A stretch of DNA of 64,000 bases, from contig MU008205.1 in assembly GCA_010909165.1 (NCBI GenBank), forward strand, positions 186,001 to 250,000, given 5' to 3'. The translations under genes and the position numbers were made by a program. Shown in pieces: positions 1 to 12,105 of the stretch. The stretch's first letter is position 1; every line of letters starts with the position of its first letter. Below the pieces are notes generated by a model. The model made no database searches, was not told where the DNA came from, and saw nothing but the letters and a program-made list of their open reading frames with translations. The stretch comes from Anthoceros angustus. Taxonomy: Eukaryota > Streptophyta > Anthocerotopsida > Anthocerotales > Anthocerotaceae.

Positions 1-128
1 CCGATATGGCCAGGTACCGAACCTTCAACCCCGCTTCGAATCTGACAAGGCCAGGTCCCAATCCTTCAATCCTGCTTCGAATCTGACATGGCCAGGTCCC
101 AATCCTTCAATCCTGCTTCAATACCAGA
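1..128. repeat. 41-bp tandem repeat, about 3 copies
   Basis: The motif 'ggccaggt(a/c)cc...' recurs at about positions 10, 51 and 92, giving a 41-bp period with few mismatches. It lies just beyond the 3' end of the minus-strand Yip1 gene and continues past the window edge. It is a minisatellite with no coding role visible. Confidence 0.75.
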
Positions 129-168
129 ACCACAACCAGAGCATGCAATTCCCATTGCAACCTGGACC

Positions 169-963
169 CTAATTATTGGCAAGGACAAGGAAACCTATAG
201 AGATGTATAAGAGAAGAACAGGAAAGACTGCCAGGGCTCTCCGGGCAGGAGGCACAGCTCCACTCACAAAGGGATAAGCTGCCCAGGAGCTCCACATCAG
301 AGTGACCAAAACCGCGATGCCGCGAAATAGCTTTGGCCAGTTAAACATGCAGAACACAGCTCCAACATCCAAAGGGAAAAGACAGTACCCCAGCACACTG
401 AGGCTCTGGAAAAATATGATGGTCCCCCCGAGCAGCTGGACATTCAATGTGAGTAAAATGGCGCCAGCAGAGAGCGTCGCAAATACCACAGCAAAGGTCT
501 CCGACCTATTCTGGCTGGCAGAAGTGGACAACACAAGAGCCAGCAGGATGATGAAGAAGAAAGGCCCCCACAGATCCCAGTCCCTCAAAGCCTTGCCCGG
601 ATCCTCGCGATACGGGTTAGGAAACACGACATTGAGCAAATTATTCCACACCCGGAACAGATCTCTCTTGATGGTCTCCCACACGGGCTCCGTGAGCGTG
701 TCGTACTCGTGGCCGCCACCAAACCCCTGCGCTGCGATCGTCGGCTCGGAGGTGGAGCTCCCAGATCCCGGTATCTGAGACGACAGCGAGGAGTAGAGCA
801 GCGGAGCCGTGGACACCGGCACCGTAACCCGCGGCGGGCTGGACGGCCTCGCCGGCTGCTCTGCCGACGCTTCCTTCCTGGGAGGCGGCACCGTCAGGCT
901 GAAGAGGCTCTCGATCTCGTCTATGTCCGACTGCGAGGTAGGCACCTTGGCGTAGGGATCCAT
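169..963 (-). CDS. Yip1-family membrane protein, YIP4/YIPF6-like
   Basis: This intronless reading frame encodes about 264 residues starting MDPYAKVP. I chose this ATG at 963 because the family begins with a short cytosolic region, and the upstream in-frame ATG at 1059 adds low-quality sequence. The first ~130 residues are polar, rich in Pro/Ser and acidic residues. They are followed by the motif [19 protein letters not shown] and a run of five hydrophobic segments containing [10 protein letters not shown], the Yip1 domain signature region. Plant YIP4 proteins act with YIP5 and ECHIDNA at the trans-Golgi network in secretion of cell-wall matrix; that role is inherited from the family and not shown here. 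Length and topology match intact family members. No intron or frameshift is visible. Confidence 0.85.
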   Translation of the reverse strand: MDPYAKVPTSQSDIDEIESLFSLTVPPPRKEASAEQPARPSSPPRVTVPVSTAPLLYSSLSSQIPGSGSSTSEPTIAAQGFGGGHEYDTLTEPVWETIKRDLFRVWNNLLNVVFPNPYREDPGKALRDWDLWGPFFFIILLALVLSTSASQNRSETFAVVFATLSAGAILLTLNVQLLGGTIIFFQSLSVLGYCLFPLDVGAVFCMFNWPKLFRGIAVLVTLMWSSWAAYPFVSGAVPPARRALAVFPVLLLYISIGFLVLANN

Positions 964-1397
964 CTCCGCTGCCACTGCAGACTGCGCGAGAGAAGCACAC
1001 ACTCCCACGCCACCGCTGAACCCTGCCTGTTCTATTCCGCACCAGCTGCAGCAAAGCAAAGCAACGGCAAGGCAAGCAGATCAACACTCCTCCCTCCCCC
1101 GCCTATCCCGCAGCAGACGCAGTCCGCACTGCACCATCTCGGATGCAACAAACGCCCGGACGTGACCACGCTACGGAGCCCTATCCCAGAGCTCCATCAC
1201 TCCCCGCTCAGCATGTTTCACGCCTCACTTTCTCGCATGCCCCGGGTTTGCCAAGAGCCGACACGGCATTCCCAGCTGTGCATCTCCTTTCAGTGTAACG
1301 CGCGAGCCTAGCCTTGTGGGTCTTACCTCGTACACATTTTACCCTTTACCTTTACACCACAATTTACTGTATAATTACCGATACCCGTCGGTAACCG
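964..1397. other. Upstream region of the YIP4-like gene
   Basis: This stretch separates the Yip1-family ATG from the left MULE inverted repeat. It should hold the 5' UTR and promoter of the minus-strand gene. I see no clear TATA box or second gene. The ORFs here are in GC-rich, low-complexity sequence and look like shadows. Confidence 0.4.
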
Positions 1398-1713
1398 CAG
1401 GCGCTAATGGTCACAGTGCTCTTAATGCGAGCACGGATACCAAAGCGCCAACTCACCATGGTGAGCATGTCACATCGCAGCGGTCATGCCATAGCTCTCA
1501 TCCACTCTCCCGTTTGGCGCGACGGCATTTCGCGTGCCCGTCGCCGCTTCACTAACCCTAATGTAACGTATAATATAGCTATACCATATGTATTCTATAT
1601 TATACCCATATATCTACGTATTCCTAAACCTGTCTTTAGTTTGAAGAAGTGCAAACTCTGAAGGTGCCCTATCCCGCGCGCTAGTGAGGCCAGGCTCCAG
1701 TGCTCGCCGTGAC
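1398..1713 (+). repeat. Left terminal inverted repeat of the MULE
   Basis: This is the reverse complement of 20571-20893 at high identity by eye, including the blocks 'caccatggtgagcatgtcac', 'taatgtaacgtataatatag' and 'ctttagtttgaagaagtgca'. Long inverted repeats of a few hundred bp are typical of Mutator-like elements. Confidence 0.85.
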
Positions 1714-2586
1714 CGAACTTGCAGAATGAAGCTCGACTTGAACACAGTGGTCGCTTAGTTGGAGGAGGATGAGCCTACCCAGCTCAGCTTTCTGCCTCTG
1801 CGCATCAGTGTACAGGATTACGATAGAGGCTCACATGTCTATAGAGGTTGCGTGAAATGTTTCACTGGTATCTCGCCGGGAGGGTGGTGTAAAAATGTAA
1901 GGTCATGAATGAGGCACTGCCTCTCGACTCCTCCTTCTGATTCGATTGTGAGGGCGCACGATTCATTGCTGGTAGAGATTTTATTAGGCTCACGCCTGAA
2001 GAGTTTAGCTTGAAGGAATTACGAGGAGAAGGTACAGAAGTCTTGGACCGGCTGCTGCACAAGAGTTTCCTATGCCTCTTCTCCATCAAAAAGGCGTCAA
2101 GTTGACACCCTTCCAACATCATCATTCTAAGGGCTGATGCAGTCTACGTTCAGGAATTGTTTCCTGACCTTGGTGTGATGGACAGCCACACGCTAGCCCA
2201 CACACACAACGCACGCCTCTAGTGCAAACAATTACAGCTTTTCATGCGGACACAAATGAGTGTAGAGCCTGTGAAGACCTTGTGAGCAAACATGTGAACA
2301 AGCCTTTGTCAATTGTTGTGCCTCTTCTTGTTTGTTGTTCTCTGTCTATGGTTGTAACTATTGTGCTGGTTTCACTTCCAGCAAAGACTCTTGCTGCGAT
2401 ATGTCTCGTAGTTTCTCTTGCAGCAATTATAGTGTTCAAGCTTTTGTAAGCGGTCAAAGATACAAGCTGTCCAACGTAAATTACAAAGTGCCAACTACAG
2501 TTGGTTCTCAATTGATGTCTTATATGTCCATGTACCACAAATAGGCTTGCATTCCCTACCACATATTACGGAACAATGGTGTCCAC
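1714..2586. other. MULE sequence between left TIR and transposase 3' end
   Basis: This region is internal to the MULE and downstream of its transposase. A 75-codon plus-strand ORF at 2222-2449 has a hydrophobic C-terminal half, but I recognise no family and treat it as chance. No other gene is visible. Confidence 0.4.
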
Positions 2587-4799
2587 TCATCCAGCAAGCT
2601 CCACGAAAGTGGGCTGTTTCTTCTTAGATGGCAGCTTCCAAGTACTACTTCTTTCCCAAAAAGCAAGCTTCCTTTTCAAGCTGTTATCTGAATTGTTATT
2701 ATCAGCTAGCACTGATAGTGTTGGAAGCATGGTGTTACCTACTGCACCAACTCCCATGCCCTCTAGTTGTCTTATCATTTGCTGGAATAAGCCCTTCGCG
2801 TGCTGCTCAAGAAAAGGCCACTTTTCCAAAACGAGTGTCAACTGCTGGCACAAAGCTCCCAAACTTGGAGAAGTTTCCAATCTACCTACTGTGCACATGG
2901 TTGCTTGCTCGAGAACGGGAATGCCAGTCTCACCTTGGCTACTTGTCCCCAATCATGTGGGAGGAAATTCTCCCACATAGAAGTGTCCTCTTCAGTACTA
3001 GGTAGAAAGCTGTGTTGGAACTCAGTTTGAGCAACTGCAACCTCGGAATACCTAACAACCAGCTTTTGAGTGGGGACTACCTTGTCCATGAGCAGCATAA
3101 CCTTGAGCTGGTGTTTGCACATGAAACCTCGCGTCCCTTTCTTACATGCACAATAACCCCAAGGGGTTCCAGCACCACTCACAATATATCTACGTGCTTT
3201 CCCATTGTCATGACATAAGCAATATTTGGAGAGTCTGGAGTTGGTAAGACCACATGGCTGTCTAATATGGCTGTTGCTTTTTGGAGAGCACTCCGCTTAA
3301 TGTCCTCTTGCTTGGAATTTCGAAGCATGCCAACTGCCTTACACTGGGCTACATACCAAATGTTCCTATTAACCTCTTCGAACAAAATATGCAGCAGCCA
3401 ATCCAATCGCCGATTACGAAGGGTTTTCTTGGAAAGCAAACATCTGTACTTCAGATGTTTGTGATATGCTTCTATGGACGAGTTGCAGTCTTGTCCAACA
3501 TGTGGAATTGTCCTAACTGCTTTAATCCACTGTAGCATGTTAGAACCCCACTGGTCTTCAAAATACTTCAAAAAGCTGCTAGCAGACTCCTGGAAGGTAG
3601 CATAAAACAGCTCAAGTCTTTGGACGCATGCTTGGTTTACCTCTACCCCGACATTAATGTCCATATGCATGATGTCACCTAAGGATTTCATAATTGCATG
3701 CCTGGTGTTGGGTGCCTTCACTTTTTTTAGCAATTGCTGCAGCCAAGCCCTCCGAACATGCCATAGACACAAGAAAACCAATACGTTACTTCCAAACACA
3801 GCCTTGATGCCATTAATTTCTGCCATATAATCGTCTACCAGAAAAGCGATCGGGTGCCAATCTGCCCTATGAAGCAGCATCCTTGCTCGTAAGCATTCCA
3901 CCAACTATGAAATATTAGCTGCCGTAGCCTTGCTGGTAATCATCCAAGCGACAGGGATATCGTTCAAATGATCGTAAAAAACCAACAAAGTGAATAGCTG
4001 GAACTTCCACTTATTGGTGCCAAATGTGGCATCCATAGACATCACTGACTTGTAACCCCGACGTAACATGGACTGTAACTAAAAATCTGTTTGGATGCCT
4101 AACATAAAATCCTTGGCATGCTGTTCTTCTCCCGGCAAAGGAAAAAACACTTCCTCCCTATGGACATCCATCCACAGCTTGATGGACATCCATCCACAGC
4201 TTGACACTCACCTCATCGTTTACATGGAATCGCCACACCCTGGAGTCCAACTTTGCCTGCAAATTCCTTATGTCTCTAGGCAGCAAAAAATCATCGCTCA
4301 AGGACTGCTTGCACATCACGATGCTTCCTTAAAAACACCTTAGGCAATTAGGATCTGAAAAGCAGTCGTCTTACGTAGCAACTTATACTTCACCCACTCC
4401 TTCTTAGCTGTGGACAGGTAAGGAGCAAGGGTACAATTTGAAGCTGAATCACTCGCTAGCAAACCATGATAATACTCTCCTGTTGAATCAATGTGCTCCC
4501 TTTGATGTAGTCTCAGTTCAGCAACCTCAGGAAACATCTCCAGCTATGTTACAAACAACAAAAACTGGCACCCATGTTTCTTACTTTCTCCACAGGCAAT
4601 CTTGGAGCGCGTGCTCCCTTTGCCTAACTTCGGCTTGTTAGTTATGTACGCACAAACTGCAGAATCCAGAGGAGTTTGCTTTCGGTAGCCATAAGCACAG
4701 CAAACTTGATGTAGTCTTAGAGTGGTAGATGAAATTCCTCTTTGCCTCACACCAGATCTGGTCCAAACATTGGCCCTTATCAATTTGGTGGGGAAGAAC
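2587..4799 (-). pseudogene. MULE transposase, middle and C-terminal part, degenerate
   Basis: Reading leftwards, fragments cover an N-terminal zinc-ligand-like stretch (4799-4340), then the catalytic core. The first Asp lies in MSMDATFGTNKWKFQLFTLL near 4035 and the second in FLVDD near 3840. They are followed by the hallmark CLWHVRRAW (about 3765) and a C-terminal SWIM finger CACKKGTRGFMCKH (about 3130). The best continuous piece is 3904-3179 (241 residues). Damage includes in-frame stops near 4545 and 3905, a 22-bp tandem duplication (about 4164-4207) that shifts the frame, and a shift near 3180. The family cuts and pastes DNA through an RNase H-like core. The 5' end of this gene lies beyond the CACTA insertion at 20318-20538. 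Confidence 0.85.
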
Positions 4800-5420
4800 C
4801 ACTACTAGGAAACCATGCCCTTTACTAACATCTGTTTTTTAGAGAGATGAGAGAGCGGAGCACCTGTTCGTTTTACTACAGGGCTTTATTTGCCGAATTA
4901 TTCTCCTAAAGTATACAACTAGACTTTACAACATGGGTTGCGGTGTTTTACTACGGTTGGGTTTCGCCGCGACTCAATACGATTACATAGCAGTGGCGAA
5001 AGTCTCTTATTACGAAGGCAATTTGGATCACAACAAGATAGAAAACTTTACTACGCAAGTATGGAATTTACTACCTGGAGTTTTACTGGTGGGTTAGTTT
5101 TTTCAGGTTTAGAAGTGTTTTACAGTGAAAGTTTACCTTTTCCTAAGACTCTTATTTACTATCCAGCTATATTTTTTTACTACATGCCTGGATTTACAAC
5201 GGATGTACCTTTAACCCTACACCTTCTGCGCATGTGATCACTATGGGTGTATATGTTACTTACCACGGGCTGTCTTTTACTAAGTTATCAAAAGCATTAC
5301 AGCATGGTTTTTTTTGCGAATTTTTAGGGGTTGCCACAAACCCTAAATTGCACACCCTATATATGCTCACACTAATGGGGGTTTGGGCCAAAACGCGCCT
5401 TTATGGCATCCCATAGAAGG
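4800..5420 (+). repeat. CACTA left terminus and subterminal repeats
   Basis: The terminal inverted repeat is at 4800-4826. It is followed by dispersed 'tttactac' motifs, for example near 4870, 4951, 5046, 5064 and 5178. Their density falls off after about 5290, marking the end of the subterminal zone. Confidence 0.75.
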
Positions 5421-5707
5421 CACATGGTATGTTGCTGCTCGTCCACCCATGTGAGTATCCCAGGCGTCCACGGCACAGGCATCAATTCCAGCATTGAATC
5501 TATCTCCGAAAGGCAACGGCCCACTACCATGAACCGCATGCGGAACTCGAAACTCGCTGGACATGAACAATTCTATGGGCGTCCTCTGCGCTCACGATGG
5601 TGTCGCGTGGGGGTAGTTGACCCCGAACCGCCCATGCGTGATCAAAGGTGGCGCGGATGGTGGCCTCGCACTGAGCAGTGTATTCCGGCCATCCATCTCC
5701 GGGAGAT

Positions 5708-6082
5708 TGTCATGGCATGCAGTGGTAGAAAGAGGTAGATAAGAATCTGAGGGTGATGGTGTGTGTGTGCTATGTGTGTGGTGGCATGATGAGTGGCATG
5801 GTATGGAAATAGGATGGTGTCGTGGTTATGTGGACCATACAAGCGTAATCACAAGCGCAATTAAGGCTCGGCGGCGAAGATCTCCGACATGTGCGGGTGT
5901 GATCACGGCGCTTGAATTCGGGCCAAGAATTAAGATCGGCGGTGTAGGCTACAAAGTCCAAAGAATCATTGAGGCGGATTGTTGATGTCTGATTCAATAG
6001 AACAGACATCCCAAGCATTTTGAGCACCTTGTGATGCTTCACCGTGTGTGCAGAGGACAACCATCCCAAGTCGAATTTTGCA
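5708..6082 (+). repeat. 5' LTR
   Basis: This 375-bp direct copy of 15290-15690 has several small deletions relative to it. It begins TGTCATGGCATGCAGTGG and ends ...aattttgca. No convincing TATA box is visible. The interior stretch 5974-5988 is the exact complement of 6082-6096. Confidence 0.8.
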
Positions 6083-6096
6083 CATCAACAATCCGC
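6082..6096 (+). promoter_or_regulatory. Putative self-priming primer binding site
   Basis: The 15 bases starting at the last base of the 5' LTR are the perfect reverse complement of 5974-5988 inside the LTR. The 3' LTR holds the same 15 bases at 15566-15580. No match to the usual plant initiator-Met tRNA primer site (TGGTATCAGAGC) is present. In Tf1-type elements the 5' end of the mRNA folds back onto the PBS about 90 nt downstream; the spacing here is about 108 nt. Self-priming is an inference from position and complementarity. Confidence 0.5.
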
Positions 6097-6592
6097 ATCT
6101 TTGGTGAAGCCACACAAGGTAGCAACGCGACTCGAAGGTCAGAGAGGGGCCCGAGATTCGGGAAGACGGAGAGGCTGAATCGGTGACCCCAAGCCGGTGA
6201 ACGACACGTATAAGTCCATGGTAGTCGAGAAAACACCTTGGATTATTCACTACTGCTTTATGCGCATCCATTCAGAGTGGGCCGATCCGTGGAGCCGGAA
6301 GCGATTTTTGGCAACGCCTGGAGTGAGGTGATTGACAAGTCGGCATGGTTGGCGGGTGGGCCGGAAGGCGGCACCAACTTTGACGGAATGCCTTACATAG
6401 TCTCTCGCAGGGGGAGGGATTGATAGTGATGGTGTTGTTACGGTCAGGGTGGACGAACGAAAGCACACCGACAACGGAAGCTTACAATCCCGGGGCACAG
6501 CTTCCTTCGGTCCGTAGGACAAGTGGTCAGTTTGAGTGGAGTCACACTCCTATCAGATCCATTGACTTTGAAGAAAATCGTGGTGGCGCCAG

Positions 6593-6835
6593 GATGGATT
6601 ATGAACCAGCGCCCAGCAAAAATGATGTGTTCACAGGTAGACACGGTAGTATGTCTCTTGCTGACTTTGAAGAGAAGTTCAGATGGGCGATTGATGAGAT
6701 GGTGCTCAAATACAAGTCTGAGTTCACACCGGAGATGGCACTCAGAAAGATGAGCACGTTTCTAGCCGGTGAAGCTTTAACCTGCTATCGTGACTGCAAA
6801 GAAAAGATCTGCAGGATGCACACATGTCGCTGCGA
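6593..6835 (+). pseudogene. gag fragment (Retrotrans_gag-like)
   Basis: The frame contains FTGRHGSMSLADFEEKF, WAIDEMVLKYKSEFTPEMAL and FLAGEALTCYRD, the pattern of a gypsy-type capsid domain (start-site W, helix-rich middle, F-L-x-G-x-A-x-x-W/Y-Y). The frame stops soon after, at the junction with the repeated block starting at 6822. A related gag fragment lies at 39727-40047. Confidence 0.65.
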
Positions 6836-8377
6836 ATGAAGCGGGCAAGGAAAGGCTCCAAGGTCGATGATGAAGAACCAGGATCATCGGGTTCATCGCA
6901 GTCCGAGGTCATCACTTATTTGGTGGACGAGATGTTCGTCAAGTTTGGTGAGATGTTTCCAGTAGCTTCCATTGAGAAAATCCAAGAGTTGTCAAAGTTT
7001 GTGATCAAGCCAAATGAGCCTCTAAGATCTGCATATCTACGGTTGAGGCGGTGGTGAAAGACACCAAGGTGAAGACCATGAGGGAGGCAGCAAATATACA
7101 TTGCCGACCGCCAGAAGACAGAGGAGGGTGATCGCCAACTTTGCATATGCTACATGGGCGATTATGAGTTGGAGCAGCGTCGAGATGGCCGAAAGAGTTA
7201 TGAAGGAGATCATCACCAATGCTTCGGGAGGAGCACAATGTGATCGGAGGTCACACCAAAGACTTCAACATTGAAGCAGCCGGAAGTCACATTATCGCGA
7301 GCATGTGCGGTGAACGCTCAACGCAGAGCCGCCATCAAAGGATCAAGTGGCTCATGTAGCTTCAAGACATCCGTAAAGTGTTTACGGTGCAAGGGGCCGC
7401 ATAAGGCGTATGAATGTGAGCATCGTGTTGGTGGGTCAAAGGAGAAAGAGGCGTGCGGGCATGTGGTAAAACCGGACATACGGAAGCCGCCACGGGCAAG
7501 CCCATCCCGAACTCAAACCCAAGGGCCTAGGAGACCGAGCAATGGACAAGCAGAATCGGTGCGAGCTACACTCGGAAGCCTTAGTGAGGTGCAAGAGCTA
7601 TGAGCGTGAGCATAAACAAGGACTCATGTCGGCGAGAAACCTATGACTCGGACGAAGATGTGTTTGCGTTGATGACGGAAAGGTCAAGGCGGACCAAAGT
7701 GGGAAGCATTGATTTCGGCAAGGGTGTAAAAGTGAAGGCCGATGGGGATAGGAATCATTGAGAATGCCCAAGTCATTCGAGCGAGATCCGGGGACGACGT
7801 CACACATCGAGGATGAGGTTGTTCCTAATCTGATTACATTGGAAAAAGCCATGGATGTACCGGTAAGTTTGCGGGACACAGGGATCCGGACACAACCGTT
7901 CAAGCAAGCAATGCGGGCATGGATTAAGAAGGAAGCCCGAGTTGAACATGGTGTCCGGGCTTGTCACCACGTGGTGATCACCTAAAGCCGGCTAGGGAAA
8001 GGTGGAATAGCGTTAGTGAAGAATCGCGAACGAGAAGTCACCGTCAATGGCTTTGCACCGAGTGTGTGTTAGTAGACACCGGTGCCGATCCGGTGTTGCT
8101 TGGGCGCAGGTGCAAGCACTGGCTGTATGGAGACAAGTCAAGCCGGAGGTAATGGATCACCACATCTGCAGCACCAAAGAATGTGATGGGGATGACTCGC
8201 GATCCGATTCGGATAGAGTATAAGCCGAGATGCGATGCGTGTGTGGTGGAAGTACATTGTTTGGTTTCGGATGCATGAAACTATGATGTGTTATTGGGTG
8301 CGGATGCTACGCGACGGCCAATGGGGTGGATCCGCACTCTGGCATTTTATAGGCCAAAGTGGCGGGATGGAGATTTC
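6822..8377 (+). repeat. Internal gag-protease repeat unit A (1.56 kb)
   Basis: Unit A and unit B (from 8378) align along their whole length with an offset of 1556 bp, differing mainly by small insertions and deletions. Each carries late gag sequence (SLRMKRARKGSKVDDEEPGS), a CCHC-type knuckle zone and a protease zone. In this copy the second knuckle and protease frames are broken. Confidence 0.8.
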
Positions 8378-9959
8378 ACATGTCGCTGCGAATGAAGCGG
8401 GCAAGGAAAGGCTCCAAGGTCGATGATGAAGAACCAGGATCATCGGGTTCATCGCAATCCGAGGTCATCACTTATTTGGTAGACGAGATGTTCGTCAAGT
8501 TTGGTGAGATGTTCCCAGTATCTTCCATTGAGAAAATCCAAGAGTTGTCAAAGTTTGTGATCAAGCCAAATGAGCCTCTAAGATCTGCATATCTACGGTT
8601 GAGGCAGCTGGTGAAAGACACCAAGGTGAAGACCATGAGGGAGGCAGCAAATATACATTGCTGCCGCCAGAAGACAGAGGAGGGTGATCGCCAACTTTGC
8701 ATATGCTACATGGGGCGATTATGAGTTGGAGCAGCGTCGAGATGGCCGAAAGAGTTATGAAGGAGATCATCACCAATGCTTCGAGGAGCACAATGTGATC
8801 GAGGTCACACCAAAGACTTCAACATTCTGCAGCCGAAGTCACATTATCGCGAGCATGTGCAGGTGAACGCTCAACGCAGAGAGCCGCCATCAAAGGATCA
8901 AGTGGCTCACAGCGCTGTAAGCTTCAAGACATCCGTAAAGTGTTTACGGTGCAAGGGGCCGCACAAGGCGTATGAATGTGAGCATCGTGTTGGAGGGTCA
9001 AAGGAGAAAGAGGCGTGCAGGGCATGTGGTAAAACCGGACATACGGAAGCCGCTTGCTGGCAAGCCCATCCTGAACTCAAACCTAAGGGCCTAGGAGACC
9101 GAGCAATGGACAAGCAGAAATCGGGTGCGAGCTACACTCGGAAGGCACTGCTTAGTGAGGTGCAGCCGCAAGAGCCGCTATGAGCGTGAGCATAAACAAG
9201 GACTCATGCGCGCGTAAACCTATGACTCGGACGAAGATGTGTTTGCGTTGATGACGGAAAGGTCAAGGCAGACCAAAGTGGGAAGCATTGATTTCGGCAA
9301 GGGTGTAAAAGTGAAGGCCGATGGGGATAGGAATCATTGAGAATGCCCAAGTCATTCAGGCAGATCCAGGACGAGGACGACGTCACACATCAGGATGAGG
9401 TTGTTCCTAATACAGAGATTCTGTTGGAAAAAGCCATGGATGTACCCTTGGTAAGTTTGCGGGACCTGGGGATCCGGACACAACCGTTCAAGCAAGCAAT
9501 GCGGGCATGGATTAAGAAGGAAGCCCGAGTTGAACATGGTGTCCGGCTTGTCACCACGTGGTGATCACCTAAAGCCGGCTAGGGGAAAGGTGGAATAGCG
9601 TTAGTGAAGAATCGCGAACGAAGTCACCGTCAATGGCTTTGCACCGGAGTGTGTGTTAGTAGACACTGGTGCAGATCCAGTGTTGCTTGGGGCACGGTGC
9701 AAGAAGCACTTTGTATGGAGACAAGCGGGCGTGTGAGGTACGGATCACCACATCTGCAGCACCAAAGAATGTGATGGGGATGACTCGCGATCCGATTCGG
9801 ATAGAGTATAAGCCGAGAATGAGATGCGTGTGTGGTGGAAGTACATTGTTTGGTTTCGGATGCATGAAATTATGATGTGTTACTGGGTGCGAGATGCTAC
9901 ACGGGCCAAGAATGGGGTGGATCCGCTCGCCGCATTTTATAGGCCAAAATGGCGGGATG
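8378..9959 (+). repeat. Internal gag-protease repeat unit B
   Basis: This is the best preserved copy. Two zinc knuckles are readable at about 8938-9060 (CLRCKGPHKAYECEH and CRACGKTGHTEAACW). A retropepsin-like motif VLVDTGADPVLL lies at about 9654-9690, with a flap-like region after it. Gag knuckles bind genomic RNA and the protease matures the polyprotein; both are broken by frame changes here. Confidence 0.8.
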
Positions 9960-11090
9960 GAGATTTCACACATGTTGCCAGAATTCCTCTGGACATGAGG
10001 AGGCATGGTGAAAGATCAAGAAGTATGCTGGCGTTCACGGCGTGCGCAACCGAAAGTGTTCACCGAGGGGAGGTGCGGGAAGAGACACAGGACCTGGCAC
10101 GACACGAGGTGTCGGAAGAAGGCACAACATCGAATGATGTGCGTGTACCCACCGTGAGGAAGCTTTGGAAAGAGGCGTGCAGGGCATGTGGTAAAACCGA
10201 CATACGGAAGCCTGGCAAGCCCATCCCGAACTCAAACCCAAGGGCCTAGGAGACCGAGCAATGGACAAGCAGAATCGGTGCGAGCTACACTGAAAGCCGC
10301 TTAGTGAGGTGCGTGGTGCAAGAGCTGGCTATGAGCGTGAGCATAAACAAGGACTCATGCGTAAACCTATGACTCGGACGAAGATGTGTTTGCGTTGATG
10401 ACGGAAGGTCAAGGCGGACCAAAGTGGGAAGCATTGATTTCGGCAAGGGTGTAAAAGTGAAGGCCGATGGGGATAGAATCATTGAGAATGCCCAAGTCAT
10501 TCGAGCGAATCCAGACGAGGACGTCACACATCGGGATGAGGTTGTTCCTAATAGATTCATTGGAAAAAGCCATGGATGTACCCGTAAGTTTGCGGGACAC
10601 AGGGATCCGGACACAACCGCTCAAGCAAGCAATGCGGGCATGGATTAAGAAGGAAGCCACCGAGTTGAACATGGTGTCCGGGCTTGTCACCACGTGGTGA
10701 TCACCTAAAGCCGGCTAGGGGAAAGGTGGAATAGCGTTAGTGAAGAATCGCGAACGAAGTCACCGTCAATGGCTTTGCACCGGAGTGTGTGTTAGTAGAC
10801 ACCGTGCCGATCCGGTGTTGCTTGGGGCACGGTGCAAGAAGCACTTCTGTATGGAGACAAGCCGGGCGTGTGAGGTACGGATCACCACATCTGCAGCACC
10901 AAAGAATGTGATGGGGATGACTCGCGATCCGATTCGGATAGAGTATAAGCGACAGATGCGTGTGTGGTGGAAGTACATTGTTTGGTTTGGTCGAAACTAT
11001 GATGTGTTATTGGGTGCGGATACTACGGGCCAAGAATGGGGTGGATCCAGCACTTGGCATTTTATAGGCCAAAGTGGCGGGATGGAGATT
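9960..11090 (+). repeat. Internal repeat unit C (partial)
   Basis: This unit resumes from the second zinc knuckle (about 10175) through the protease zone to the phrase that closes units A and B. The first 600 bp of the unit is missing. It is replaced by a ~200-bp block (9960-10157) that recurs once more at about 11085-11290. The arrangement implies at least two unequal exchange or template-switch events. Confidence 0.75.
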
Positions 11091-11399
11091 TCACACATGT
11101 CGCGAATTCCTCCGGACATGAGGAGGCATGGTGAAAGATCAAGAAGTATCTTTGGCGTTCACGGCGTCTGTGGCCGAAAGTGTTCACCGAGGGGAGGTGT
11201 GGGAAGAGACACAAGACTGCACGACACGAGGTGTCGAAGAAAGCACAACATCGAATGATGTGCGCGTGGTACCCACCGTGAGGAAGCTTTGGAAAGAGGC
11301 GTGTTCGGCGGATGCAAATATGGCGAATCACCGAGCAATTGTCGAAAGAAGCTCGCCACAATGACGATCATAGAAATCTGGGTTACAAATCGATAACCA

Positions 11400-12056
11400 A
11401 GTGATTCGTTAGCGGTGGGAGCGAAACATGAACATGCTTGGCGGGAGTTAAAGGATCAATTGTCGAAGGCCCATGCTCAAACGGCTGATTTTGACAACCG
11501 TTCACTCAGATACCGATGCAATCTGGAATCGGGCTGTACTTGCAGGTGGATCGGGAAGGAAAAGAAAGAGTGATTGCGTGTCTGAGTAGGTCGAACAATT
11601 CCGGAAGCCAATTATTCGTCGTATGAGGGTGAATGTTTGGGCATGTGGCGATTCTACATTTAATTTATTTGTTCGGCAGAGCTTCCAACTCGTGGCCGAT
11701 CACCGGCTGCGTTAATGACGAACATGAAGTTGAGTGGCAAGCTCGCAAGGTGGGCGTTGCTGCTGTCAGAGTATGATATGCACATAGTGCACCGGGCAGG
11801 CAAAGTACATCACAATGCGGATGGACTTAGCAGGAACCCAGTACTTGATGACAAAGATGGGACTGGTGCACGGCAGGATTTTGATCATGCTCGTTACATG
11901 CCAAGCATGTATATGGCTCTCATGGCCACAAGTCAGGAAGGAAGAAAACAACTCAATGAGGGAGGACGAGACATATGGAAATCTGGGCATGCTATTCAGC
12001 TATTGAAGGAAGGACAAGTAGTTGGACTAGAGCCATGGTTCAAAAGCTACGGAAGG
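11400..12056 (+). pseudogene. RNase H region of the LTR element
   Basis: Spread over two frames are HAWRELKDQLSKA, a broken 'TDA' stretch, SSYEGECL and the long frame 11715-12062 with KLSGKLARWALLLSEYDM and VHRAGKVHHNADGLSR. This last phrase is the classic Ty3/gypsy RNase H to integrase connection (H-x-x-G-K-x-N-x-x-A-D-x-L-S-R). The upstream reverse transcriptase fingers and palm are not found, so the element lost its RT core. Confidence 0.75.
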
Positions 12057-12105
12057 TCATGAGGTATACGGAGGGATGGCAAATTGTTAGTGATCGTGGA
12101 GTGTG

